Shown: positions 30,670 to 41,771 of the stretch, one piece after another
Layout of the letters: every line of letters begins with the position of its first letter
Numbering within the stretch: the stretch's first letter is position 1
NCBI GenBank assembly: GCA_021324455.1
Contig: JAJPJA010000031.1
Coordinates: 180,212 to 244,211, forward strand
DNA: 64,000 nt
Direction: 5' to 3'
DNA from: Pseudomonadota bacterium
GTDB lineage: Bacteria; Desulfobacterota; Binatia; Binatales; Binataceae
Notes under the pieces: model-generated
Databases searched by the model: none
What the model saw: only the letters and a program-made list of their open reading frames with translations
Told to the model about the DNA's origin: nothing
Program-made: the position numbers and the translations under genes

Positions 30670-31590
30670 TTAAGCCAGCCTTTTCAGGGTCTCCAGCGAC
30701 GGAGCGAAGAAGTTGGCGCCCGATACCGCCTGCGTGAATTCCATCAGCCGGTCATGCAGCCCGTCGCCGGCAACGCCCATCATCCGGGTCAGCATCCGCT
30801 CCGGTATGTCAGGGGTTTTGCAGTAAGCGATAAAGAACAGCCCCTGCTCGGACACGGTGGCGCAGGGAAAACTGTGGCGCACGATCTGCAGCTCCTCGCC
30901 GTTCTCCTCGATGACGACGCGGGCGATGTGCGCGGTGGGGGGTTTGAGGTCGTCGGCCAGTTCTTCGCTGTCGGCTTTGCGCCGGCCGATGATTTTTTCC
31001 TGTTCCTCCTCGGGCAGCGCGCGCCATTTCTCCAGGTTATGAATATAGCGCTGGGTAACGATGAAACTGCCGCCGGCGAAGTCGGGATCTTCCGCGCCGA
31101 TCAGGGCGGCGGCGGCGCGCTCCCGGTCCGTTTTGGGATTCTCGGTGCCGTCGATAAATCCGGTCAGGTCGCGCGAATCCAGATAAGCAAAGCCGCGCAC
31201 GTCCTCCATCACCTCGACCATCGCGCCGAGCTGGCGCCGCAGCCGCATCCCCAGCTCCAGGTTAAGGTCGTGGCGTTTGGAGACGATATGGAACAGCAGG
31301 TCGCCGCCGGTGGCGGGAGCGATGCGTCCAGCGGCGGCGATAGCTTTGAACGGGCGCAGTCCTTGAGGTTTTGCGGCCGGAGAAATGACGCTCCAGAACT
31401 CGGCGCCGAATCCCACGGCGGACACCAGTTGCGCGCCGGGGTCAATCGCGGCCACCTCGGCGGTCAATGCGGGCATGCGCGACGCGATACGCGCGAGCGC
31501 CTGCGCGTCAGCGAAATTTTTCACCTTCAGCACCACGAACAGCGCGGCGGGATTGGGCTGTGGAATGATTACGGACTGCGGCTGCGCCAT
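30670..31590 (-). CDS. Dye-decolorizing (DyP-type) heme peroxidase, YfeX-like
   Basis: A 306-residue cytosolic heme peroxidase. The GxxDG motif is in YLDSRDLTGFIDGTENP with its catalytic Asp, the proximal His is in KPPTAHIARVVIEENGEE, and the family Arg is in IVRHSFPCATVSEQGLFFIA. The chain ends GANFFAPSLETLKRLA. There is no Tat signal, as expected for the class B (YfeX-like) group; such proteins are often cargo of encapsulins, but no encapsulin gene is in this window. AGGAG lies six bases before the ATG. gpmI follows on the same strand after 130 bases. Confidence 0.92.
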   Translation of the reverse strand: MAQPQSVIIPQPNPAALFVVLKVKNFADAQALARIASRMPALTAEVAAIDPGAQLVSAVGFGAEFWSVISPAAKPQGLRPFKAIAAAGRIAPATGGDLLFHIVSKRHDLNLELGMRLRRQLGAMVEVMEDVRGFAYLDSRDLTGFIDGTENPKTDRERAAAALIGAEDPDFAGGSFIVTQRYIHNLEKWRALPEEEQEKIIGRRKADSEELADDLKPPTAHIARVVIEENGEELQIVRHSFPCATVSEQGLFFIAYCKTPDIPERMLTRMMGVAGDGLHDRLMEFTQAVSGANFFAPSLETLKRLA

Positions 31591-31720
31591 GGTCGACTCC
31601 TGTGTTCGAAGCTGCGGGTCTGAAACGCCGCCAGTGGCGCCGGCCCGTTGCCCTGCAATGTTCGCAAAAATGCGCGAATGGAAGCGGACTACAACAGATT
31701 GACGCGGTTATGGATTTGCT

Positions 31721-34605
<2,885 letters not shown>

Positions 34606-36624
34606 TCAGAAGCCCAAAGTCACCCCGGCCACGAAGTTGACCGGCGGCGATTTGAACCCCAGCACCTGCTGATAGCGGCGATCGAAGATGTTCTGGACCC
34701 GCACATAGATCTGCTCGCCGCGGATGCGCTGCCAGCGCAATGCGGGCGAGTAATTGATGGTGAAGTCGAACCGATGATACGCGGGGTTGTTCAGGATTGT
34801 CCCCACCGGCGACACGTCGTCGCGGTCGCCCACGAACACGTAGACCAGGTCCGCGCTGAGCGCGTCGGCCGCGCGCAGCAACTCATTGTAAGAGTAATGC
34901 AAAGTGGAAGAGGCGGAATATTTCGGCGTCCGCAGCGGGATACTGCCGGACTGGGCCGATCTATGGGTCTCGTCGAGATAGGTGAAATTGCCGCTGAGCG
35001 CCAATCCATGCCATGGCGCCAGCGCCGGGATGAATTCCACCCCCTGCGTATCCACCCGTCCCGCATTTCCCGCCTCGGACCCGAACGGACAGGTCGGACT
35101 GACGGCGCATGGCACGGGCACGATCAGATTATGAATCCGCCGCGAGAAGTAGATCACGCTGACGGTGGCGGCCTCGCCCAGGTTCTTGGTGACGCCGCCG
35201 TCGTACTCGCTGGAGATTTCCGGCTGCAGATTGGGATTGCCGAAACCGGGGAAAAACAGCTCGTCGAAGCTGGGCGCGCGAAAGCCCTCGCTGTAGCTGC
35301 CGCGCAGGCTCATCCCGTAGCGCTTGAGCGGGATCACCAACGACCACGCCGGGCTGACTTCCTCGCCGAAATCGCTGTTGCCGTCCACCCGGAATCCGCC
35401 GGTCAGCGTCGCGATGCCGCCGGGCAGCGTTTCCTCCTGTTCGACGTAGCCGGCGTACTCCTGGCGCTGATGGTGAAAGTCGCTGAACAGGTTGAATGAG
35501 GGATTGAGCAGGTTGTTGCGGATGCGCGCCCAGCGGTCGTGAAACTCGAAACCCGCCAGCGTCCGGCCCCAATCCCAGGTGTAAACCAGCTCCGAATCGG
35601 TCGCGCGGTTTTCCTCGGGGATGTCGTCGGCTTCGGCGGTGAGATTGGCGGGTTCGGGGTAGTTGTTGAGGCGGATTTCGTTGCGCACGTAAAACACGCT
35701 CCACTTCGCCCACAGCCGCTGCGCGAAGTTATGCTCCACCTCGCCCTTGTACAGCATGAACTCGCCGCGCTGATGCGCGTTGGGGTCGAGCAGTTCGCCC
35801 ACCGAATCGGAGAAGTTGACCAAATCGACATTGGAGCGGATGTAGCGCGCGAAGCCGCGCACCGTCGTGTCGCCGCTCAGATGGTAGTCGAGCCGCAGCG
35901 CACCCGACAGATTGTCGGAGCTGTCGTTGAAGGGGCGGAAGCCCTCGGTCGATTGATATGAGATCGACCCCGAATAGCCCAGGTTGCCGAGCGCGCCGTT
36001 GGCGGTACCCACCTGACGCTCGGTGCCGCGGTTGCCGCCCTCGGAGAGCAGGCTGAAATGCGGCGCGCCCTGCCCCTCTTTGCTGATCACGTTGACCACT
36101 CCGCCGATCGCCTGCGAACCGTAAAGCGCGCCGCCCGATCCGCGCACCACTTCCACGCGCTCCACGTTGTCGGTGGCGATGGTCGAGAAATCGAAGCCGC
36201 CGGTGCTGACCGTGTTGACGTCCACGCCGTCGATCAGGACCAGGGTTTGCGCGGCGGTGCTGCCGCGAATCGTAACGTCGGTCTGGGTGCCGGGCGATCC
36301 GGCCTGGTTGACTTCGACGCCGGGCAGTTGTTGCATCGCGGGCGCCACCAGTCCCAGCTTCTGGTCCTGCAATTGGCTGCCCGGCATCACGCTGACGCTG
36401 GTGCCGATTTCGCTCAGCGGCTGGCGGATGCGGGTCGCGGTCACGACCACTTCGCTGAGCTTGACCGGATGGCGCTTGGATGGCGGTGCGTGTTTGCCGG
36501 CCGCGCGCGTGTTGGACGATTTACCTGCCCTGGTTTTGGGTGTTGGCGCCGCCTTGACGGTCTGCGCACGGGCAGGCGCCGCGGCCACAATTACCAGTAG
36601 AGCAATTGCGAGGGTCAGCCTCAT
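34606..36624 (-). CDS. TonB-dependent outer-membrane receptor (BtuB-like, vitamin B12 uptake)
   Basis: A 672-residue outer-membrane receptor. MRLTLAIALLVIVAAAPARA is the signal peptide, followed by a Lys/Ala/Pro-rich spacer. The plug has a TonB-box-like LSEVVVTATRIRQPLSEIGT start, then MQQLPGVEVNQAGSPG, VLIDGVDVNT and GSGGALYGSQAIGGVVNVIS. The 22-stranded barrel ends with Phe (VNFVAGVTLGF). The cobalamin riboswitch immediately upstream indicates cobalamin or cobinamide as substrate. GGTGGAG precedes the ATG. No BtuCDF or ExbBD genes lie in the window. Confidence 0.92.
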   Translation of the reverse strand: MRLTLAIALLVIVAAAPARAQTVKAAPTPKTRAGKSSNTRAAGKHAPPSKRHPVKLSEVVVTATRIRQPLSEIGTSVSVMPGSQLQDQKLGLVAPAMQQLPGVEVNQAGSPGTQTDVTIRGSTAAQTLVLIDGVDVNTVSTGGFDFSTIATDNVERVEVVRGSGGALYGSQAIGGVVNVISKEGQGAPHFSLLSEGGNRGTERQVGTANGALGNLGYSGSISYQSTEGFRPFNDSSDNLSGALRLDYHLSGDTTVRGFARYIRSNVDLVNFSDSVGELLDPNAHQRGEFMLYKGEVEHNFAQRLWAKWSVFYVRNEIRLNNYPEPANLTAEADDIPEENRATDSELVYTWDWGRTLAGFEFHDRWARIRNNLLNPSFNLFSDFHHQRQEYAGYVEQEETLPGGIATLTGGFRVDGNSDFGEEVSPAWSLVIPLKRYGMSLRGSYSEGFRAPSFDELFFPGFGNPNLQPEISSEYDGGVTKNLGEAATVSVIYFSRRIHNLIVPVPCAVSPTCPFGSEAGNAGRVDTQGVEFIPALAPWHGLALSGNFTYLDETHRSAQSGSIPLRTPKYSASSTLHYSYNELLRAADALSADLVYVFVGDRDDVSPVGTILNNPAYHRFDFTINYSPALRWQRIRGEQIYVRVQNIFDRRYQQVLGFKSPPVNFVAGVTLGF

Positions 36625-36708
36625 CGATCTCCACCTCGTAGATCTGGGGCTAATGCCGCCTGATCCACGGGCGAGACTCAGACCCTCGGGAAACGCAAAG
36701 CGGGGCCC

Positions 36709-36740
36709 GAGCCGTCTTCCCCGCGGAAGACAAGCGGCTC
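36709..36740 (-). terminator. Riboswitch expression-platform hairpin
   Basis: Stems GAGCCG/CGGCTC and TCTTCC/GGAAGA enclose a short loop directly after the aptamer and could act as the regulated terminator or sequesterer. The bases after it on the minus strand (GGGCCCCGCTTTGCGTTT) are only moderately U rich, so termination is uncertain. Confidence 0.45.
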
Positions 36741-36895
36741 GTTACACCCGGCCGGTTTCCTGGCTTGGGGTTCATCCTCCGGCCCGCCTTCCCGAATTCA
36801 CGGTGGCATGATGGGCCTTCGTTCCCCCTCACAGTTGCGGGGCAGCGCCGGTTTCGCACCGGCTTCCCGATCACCGGGTTGGGCAAGAGTTACAA
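36735..36895 (-). promoter_or_regulatory. Cobalamin riboswitch
   Basis: Read on the minus strand, the leader of the TonB receptor carries the conserved cobalamin aptamer elements in order. These are GGGAAGCCGGTGCGAAACCG with GCGCTGCCCCGCAACTGT (36831-36878), CATGCCACCG (36801-36810) and the B12 box AGCCAGGAAACCGGCC (36749-36764), then GTGTAACG. The aptamer ends about 110 bases before the receptor ATG. A stable hairpin follows at 36709-36740 (GAGCCG and TCTTCC stems); it has only a weak U content after it, so control may be at translation. Adenosylcobalamin would repress the receptor. Confidence 0.92.
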
Positions 36896-37087
36896 CCGCA
36901 GCCGCAATGAGTCAATGTTGGCCCTCGAAAAAGAGACCGGATGCGCCCGCGCCGATCGGGTTGATTGGGGCAAGCTGCGGCAATTACTCTGATCGGAATC
37001 CAAACGGTCGGGTTCGAAGGCATGTCTGAAATCTCGCCACAGCCGTCTCAAATCGGCCACCTTCCGGGTTAGCTTCCAGTCCGCTTC

Positions 37088-37666
37088 ATGAATTTACATT
37101 CCGACCTGATAGTGCTGCTCAAGGTGATCTCGGTGGCGATCGCCGTGGGGCTCGACGTGCTCGCCGTGTCGGTGGGAGTCGGCGTTGCGCGGCTGGCGTG
37201 GGACGCGAGCGTGCGCGTGGGGGTCGCGTTCGCCAGCTCGGAGATCCTGATGCAGGTGCTGGGCTACGGTCTGGGAGCGGGGGCGGGAAAGATGGCGGGC
37301 GAGGTCGCCAGCTATATCGGTTTCGCGCTGCTCGCGCTGGTCGGCTTGCTGATGTTTATCGGTTCGGTGCACGACGACGTCGAGGAGAAGTTCGACGCCA
37401 CGCGCGGTACCGGATTGCTGCTGACGTCGCTGTCGATCAGCCTTGATTCCCTGGGAGTCGGCTTCGCCCTGCCGGGAGTATCGATTCCGCTGGTGCCGCT
37501 GCTGATTACGATTTCGATCAGCACGACCATCTTCACCTTCATCGGTCTGGAATTCGGCGCGCGCCTGGGCCAGCGCTACGAAAAAGGTGCGGAACGCGCC
37601 GCCGGCATAATCCTGATCCTGCTGGCCATTGCCTTCACCCTGGAGCACCTGACCCAGCCAGCCTGA
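37088..37666 (+). CDS. mntP: Manganese efflux pump MntP-like protein
   Basis: A 192-residue inner-membrane protein with six helices. The paired family motifs are present: IAVGLDVLAVSVGVGVAR in helix 1 and SISLDSLGVGFALPG in helix 4, whose Asp residues are required for Mn export in characterised MntP. Length and topology match MntP (DUF204). No manganese (yybP-ykoY) riboswitch is recognisable in the leader. The gene is divergent from the B12-controlled receptor across about 460 bases. A terminator-like hairpin follows at 37732. The exact metal is inferred. Confidence 0.85.
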   Translation: MNLHSDLIVLLKVISVAIAVGLDVLAVSVGVGVARLAWDASVRVGVAFASSEILMQVLGYGLGAGAGKMAGEVASYIGFALLALVGLLMFIGSVHDDVEEKFDATRGTGLLLTSLSISLDSLGVGFALPGVSIPLVPLLITISISTTIFTFIGLEFGARLGQRYEKGAERAAGIILILLAIAFTLEHLTQPA

Positions 37667-37731
37667 GCTATCCGCGCTCGAACATCGAAGGCCTGTACGG
37701 TGCCTGGAGCACGCCATCGATGTTTTTCCTT

Positions 37732-37760
37732 ACCTGGTCATTGGAATGACCGGTTGTTTT
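37732..37760 (+). terminator. Rho-independent terminator-like hairpin after mntP
   Basis: ACCTGGTCAT, loop TGGA, ATGACCGG, then TTGTTTT: a stem of about eight pairs with one G-U and one mismatch, followed by a T-rich run. It lies 66 bases after the mntP stop and in the convergent gap with the acyl-CoA dehydrogenase at 37787. Confidence 0.5.
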
Positions 37761-37786
37761 CGCCGCGCTGCGCCGGTTTACGGCTC

Positions 37787-38977
37787 TCACCGCGGCAAGC
37801 CGTAGATGCGTTCGGCAATCAGGTTGCGATGGATGTCCTGGGTGCCGCCGTAAATGGTTATGGTGCGGGAATAGAAATAATCGGCGTTCCACGACCCCTC
37901 TGACAATGTCCGGGGCGAAGTCCGCATGGCGAGGGAAAACGGCGCGCCCAGCGCCATCGCGAGGTCGTAGACGCGCTGATCGGCCGCCGCCCAATGCAGC
38001 TTCATCAGCGAGGATTCCTCGCCCGGAGCCGCACCCTTCATGTAGCCGCTGATGTACCTCAGGTTGGTCAGCCGCATGATGTTGATGTCGAAGTACGATT
38101 GCGCCAGCTGCTCGCGCACGGCCGGATCCTCGATCAGGGGCCGGCCGCGGCGCATATGGGTGCGCGCGTAATCACATGCCTCCTGCCAAACGCGCACATA
38201 GCGCGGCAATTCGAACATGGTATAAACGCCGCGCTCATAGGTCAGCAGGCGCATCGCCACCCCCCAGCCGTTATCGACCGCGCCGATCACATTTTCGCGC
38301 GGCACCCGAACGTTGTCGAAGAAAATCTCGGCGAATTCCGCCTTGCCGTTAATCTGTTTGATCCGGCGCACGGTAACGCCCGGCGTTTTCAGGTCGACCG
38401 TGAGCATCGAGATGCCCTTATGCCTGGGCGCGGCGGGATTGGTGCGGGCCAGCAAGGCACACCAGTCCGCCCATGGACCGTAGGAACTCCAGGTTTTCTG
38501 ACCGTTGACCACCCAGTGGTCGCCGTCCAGAGCGGCTTTGGTCTGCAGACCGGCCAGATCCGAGCCGGCGTTGGGCTCCGAAAAGCCCTGGCACCAGACC
38601 ATCTCGCCGCGCAATATTCGCGGCAGGAATTGCTGCTTTTGCTCCGGCGTACCCATCTCGATCAGCGCCGGACCGACCATATTGAGGCCCATGCTATCCA
38701 GCGGCGCCGGAGCGCCGGCCGCGGCGGCTTCCGCCATATAGATGACCTGCTCCATCATCGTGGCGCCGCGCCCGCCGTATTGTTTGGGCCAACTGAGGCC
38801 CAGCCAACCTCCGGCTCCGAGTTTTTCCTGCCATTGGCGAAATATTGCCGCGGTATCATCGTCCGGAGGAAAAACCTCGAACCGATCGCGCCGCCATTGC
38901 GGCGGCAGATTTTCCTTCATCCAGGTCGCGACCTGCTGGCGAAAAGCTTCTTCCGCGGGGGAAAGTTTGAGATCCAA
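37787..38977 (-). CDS. Acyl-CoA dehydrogenase family protein
   Basis: FAD-dependent acyl-CoA dehydrogenase of 396 residues. LSPAEEAFRQQVATWMKENL opens the N-terminal helical domain, GFSEPNAGSDLAGLQTKA gives the FAD/substrate signature, and the C-terminal TITIYGGTQDIHRNLIAERI is the family end. The start is TTG at 38977: GGAGG lies six bases upstream and the next residues DLKLSPAEEAF fit the family. The ORF's farther TTG at 39007 would put the GGAGG inside the gene. It follows the two-helix membrane protein gene on the same strand after 177 bases. The substrate is unknown. Confidence 0.9.
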   Translation of the reverse strand: MDLKLSPAEEAFRQQVATWMKENLPPQWRRDRFEVFPPDDDTAAIFRQWQEKLGAGGWLGLSWPKQYGGRGATMMEQVIYMAEAAAAGAPAPLDSMGLNMVGPALIEMGTPEQKQQFLPRILRGEMVWCQGFSEPNAGSDLAGLQTKAALDGDHWVVNGQKTWSSYGPWADWCALLARTNPAAPRHKGISMLTVDLKTPGVTVRRIKQINGKAEFAEIFFDNVRVPRENVIGAVDNGWGVAMRLLTYERGVYTMFELPRYVRVWQEACDYARTHMRRGRPLIEDPAVREQLAQSYFDINIMRLTNLRYISGYMKGAAPGEESSLMKLHWAAADQRVYDLAMALGAPFSLAMRTSPRTLSEGSWNADYFYSRTITIYGGTQDIHRNLIAERIYGLPR

Positions 38978-39154
38978 AATAAACCTCCAATCTGGTTCAG
39001 ATGACAAAGCCGAGAACCAGCCATCGGTCAGTTAGCGGAACGCGGGCGTCACTTTCGCGCCGGCATCTTCACTCTGCGCAGCCCGACCGGAGGTCGAAAA
39101 GCACGCCCCTTTCGCAAGCCCTATGTAGCTCGTTAAAGACCCCTTTTCGGAGCA

Positions 39155-40012
39155 TCAACGATGCGGGCGGCAGCTCAGGATGTTGCGCAGCTCGCTGCGC
39201 AGATGCTGTACCTTGTTCAGTTCCGCTTCGGCGATTGAGGATCGCTCGCGGCCGGCCGCCTGCGAGAACACTTTCTCCGCCTGATCGAGCACCTCCTGGC
39301 TTTTCGCGCCAACCTGCTCGGCGTGAGCGGTGGCGGCGTTGGCCTGTACCTCGGATTGGGCGGCGCGCGCGTCGGCGGGTACGCGGCCGAAATAGTAGCC
39401 GGTTACAACTCCCGCCAGACCCATCATCAGGGTCAGGATGTCCTTGCCATCGGCCATGTTTTGCTGGTTGCCGGCCAAACCGAAGGTCTTTAACGCCAGG
39501 TAAAGGGTGAAGCCCACGATCGCAACGCCGATTACCGCCGTCACCGCCTCCTTGAAGAATTGCAGGGCGACCTGCGGCGTCCATTGGGGCGGCGCAACAT
39601 AGGTCGTTGCGGGAGGGATGGAATTTGGCGCCGACGCTTTGACCTCCGCCGATCCGTTCGCTTCGGCTGGACGTGGAACCAACGGGGCTGGGCTGCTTTG
39701 GGCAACCGGCCGGTGTTGGCCCGCGGACGTGCCCGGGCTCGACGCAGATGCTGGCGGGCTGGCGGCGTTGGGCGGCTGGCCGGGAGTGAAGAGGGCGGGC
39801 GCCGCCACACGCATCAGACGGCCCGCTTCGGGATACTTGTTGAACAGTTCCCGCAGCCGCCGTTCGCTTTCCGACGGCGATCCGTTGCCAGCCGCGATTT
39901 GGCTGAGTTGGGCAAATTCCTGCTCGAATCCGGCCGCGTCGGGTCCCAGCGCGCGGCGGATCTGATCGAGATTCTTACCCACTTCGGTTAATTGTCTGGC
40001 GATTTGCGACAT
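39155..40012 (-). CDS. Two-helix membrane protein with coiled-coil ends, unknown function
   Basis: A 285-residue protein; no family recognised. Residues 1-70 are a predicted helical domain (ARQLTEVGKNLDQIRRALGP), 75-140 a Pro/Ala/Ser-rich linker, and two hydrophobic helices lie at about 155-177 and 191-210. A Glu/Ala/Gln-rich likely coiled coil fills 215-280 (SEVQANAATAHAEQVGAKSQ), ending LRNILSCRPHR. There is no signal peptide. If both ends are cytosolic it is a hairpin membrane protein able to bring two helical modules together. Divergent from the serine hydrolase gene across 152 bases. Confidence 0.6.
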   Translation of the reverse strand: MSQIARQLTEVGKNLDQIRRALGPDAAGFEQEFAQLSQIAAGNGSPSESERRLRELFNKYPEAGRLMRVAAPALFTPGQPPNAASPPASASSPGTSAGQHRPVAQSSPAPLVPRPAEANGSAEVKASAPNSIPPATTYVAPPQWTPQVALQFFKEAVTAVIGVAIVGFTLYLALKTFGLAGNQQNMADGKDILTLMMGLAGVVTGYYFGRVPADARAAQSEVQANAATAHAEQVGAKSQEVLDQAEKVFSQAAGRERSSIAEAELNKVQHLRSELRNILSCRPHR

Positions 40013-40164
40013 CGGTAGTTACCCATTTGCGCGGGCCCACGCCTGCGGTTTACCAATGCGCAAATCTAGACAATTCAAGCGCAGGCGGGAAAGCCGCCAT
40101 CGACCCGCCCGCGCCGGGCATGATATTAGACAGCGCGTCCCTCAACCCACAAGGAGCCCCGAAC

Positions 40165-41328
40165 ATGTCCATAGTCCGTATCGAGGGTAAGTGCGATCCG
40201 GCCTTTGCGCGGGTCAGGGAAGCTTTCGCGGAGAACTTTGCCAGCCGCGGCGAGGTGGGCGCCGCGGTCGCCGTGACGATCGACGGCGCCGCGGTGATTG
40301 ATTTATGGGGCGGCCATGCCGACCGGCACCGCACGCGGCCATGGACGCGCGACACCATCGTCAATGTTTACTCCGCAACCAAGGGGGTGGCGGCGGCCTG
40401 CCTCAACCGGATGATCGATCAGGGACGGGTCGATCTCGACGCCCCGGTCGCGCGCTACTGGCCCGAATTCGCCCATGCCGGCAAGGAGGGTATCGTGGTG
40501 CGCTGGCTGCTGAGCCATCGCGCGGGTCTGCCGGCTATCGGCCAGCCGCTTCCCGCCGACGCGCTGCTGCATTGGGACGTTATGACCGCGGCGCTCGCCG
40601 AGCAGCAGCCGTGGTGGGAGCCGGGCACGCGCCACGGCTATCACGCGCTGACCTTCGGCTATCTGGTCGGCGAGGTGCTGCGGCGCGTGGACGGCCGCAG
40701 TATCGGCGCGTACTGGCGCGAGGAAATCGCGGGTCCGCTGGGACTCGATCTGCATATCGGTCTCGATCAGCGCCACGATGCGCGCTGCGCCGAAGTGATC
40801 GCGCCGATGCCGCCGGTGCCGGGCGCTCCGCACGCTGTTCCCTCCATCACCCCGGATCCGGATTCGATGGCGGCCAAAGCGATGAATAATCCGCGCGGTT
40901 CGATGCGCCTGTCCAGCGTCAATTCACGGGCGTGGCGCGGCGCGGAAATCCCCGCGGCCAACGGCCATACCAACGCGCGCGCATTGGCCCGCCTCTACGG
41001 CGCGCTGGCCCGCGGCGGCGAACTCGAGGGCGTGCGCGTGCTCAGCCCTAACCAGATTGCGCGCTGCCGCACCATCGAATCCGACGGCATCGACGCCGTC
41101 GTCGGCGTGCCGATGCGCTTTGGGCTGGGCTTCCGGCTGACGCAGCCGGCCGCGCGCTACGGCCCCAACCCGCACACTTTCGGCCATACCGGGGCGGGCG
41201 GATCGCTCGGTTTCGCCGACCCCGACGCCAAAGTGGGCTTCGCCTACACGATGAACCAGATGGGGTCGCATATTCTGATCGATCCGCGGGTGGTAGCGCT
41301 GCTCGAGGCTTTGTACGCCTCGATGTGA
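40165..41328 (+). CDS. Serine hydrolase, beta-lactamase/EstB family (class C-like)
   Basis: A 387-residue enzyme of the penicillin-binding/beta-lactamase superfamily. The SxxK motif is in VNVYSATKGVAAACLNRMID. A catalytic Tyr sits in RHGYHALTFGYLVGEVLRRV, the pattern of EstB-type carboxylesterases, and a late GHTGAGGSLGFADP replaces the KTG box. It has no signal peptide, so a cytosolic esterase or amidase is likelier than a beta-lactamase. The start at 40165 has AAGGAG eight bases upstream; the longer ORF to 40027 lacks support. Divergent from the two-helix membrane protein gene. Confidence 0.87.
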   Translation: MSIVRIEGKCDPAFARVREAFAENFASRGEVGAAVAVTIDGAAVIDLWGGHADRHRTRPWTRDTIVNVYSATKGVAAACLNRMIDQGRVDLDAPVARYWPEFAHAGKEGIVVRWLLSHRAGLPAIGQPLPADALLHWDVMTAALAEQQPWWEPGTRHGYHALTFGYLVGEVLRRVDGRSIGAYWREEIAGPLGLDLHIGLDQRHDARCAEVIAPMPPVPGAPHAVPSITPDPDSMAAKAMNNPRGSMRLSSVNSRAWRGAEIPAANGHTNARALARLYGALARGGELEGVRVLSPNQIARCRTIESDGIDAVVGVPMRFGLGFRLTQPAARYGPNPHTFGHTGAGGSLGFADPDAKVGFAYTMNQMGSHILIDPRVVALLEALYASM

Positions 41329-41771
41329 ATGGACGCAAAACGAAGTCTTATGGCGGGTCGTGGTTGGCGTTCCACGATGCGCCGCTTGGATTCAGAATAC
41401 CATCAGCGGTGAATTGCCGTGGCGCCAGTCGACACATCCGAGGGGTGGGGAGCGGTGCGGTTGAATTTCGCCCAATCAATTTTCTATTACAAACGTACTC
41501 TATTTACAGAGTCAATTTATTGCCAGCCGCCTGATCCTGTGATCCTGATAGACAACCATTTGGAATCAGGGCTCAGACTGGAATAACAATAGCTATTGAA
41601 GACCACTGGATTGGTGCAGTCTGCCCGAACTGACAAACTACCCGATAACATTCTTCAGCAGGAACCGGCGTGCGCAGAGCAAATGACAAGGCGCGCTTTT
41701 TGCTCTACATGTCTCAGAGGCGGGGCGTTGCTGCGTAATCGAGATCCGCCCGCATTATTTGCCCAATAGCA
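41329..41771. other. Intergenic region, A+T-richer than neighbours, no gene seen
   Basis: The 443 bases between the serine hydrolase and the hybrid kinase contain a distinctly A+T-rich patch at about 41465-41535 (around TTTTCTATTACAAACG), unlike the flanks. It probably holds the kinase promoter, but no confident -35/-10 pair is visible. ORFs on both strands are short with no recognisable motifs. No tRNA or known structured RNA was recognised. Confidence 0.5.

Noticed and set aside
36650..36886. Minus-strand ORF of 78 codons upstream of the TonB receptor
   Set aside because: It lies exactly over the cobalamin riboswitch, whose RNA motifs explain the sequence; the predicted protein has no signal or motif.
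37005..37020. GGTTCGAA resembling a tRNA T-loop
   Set aside because: Flanks do not pair into a T-stem and no acceptor or anticodon stem is found.
36896..37087. Possible manganese (yybP-ykoY) riboswitch ahead of mntP
   Set aside because: The conserved loops of that riboswitch class could not be found in the leader.
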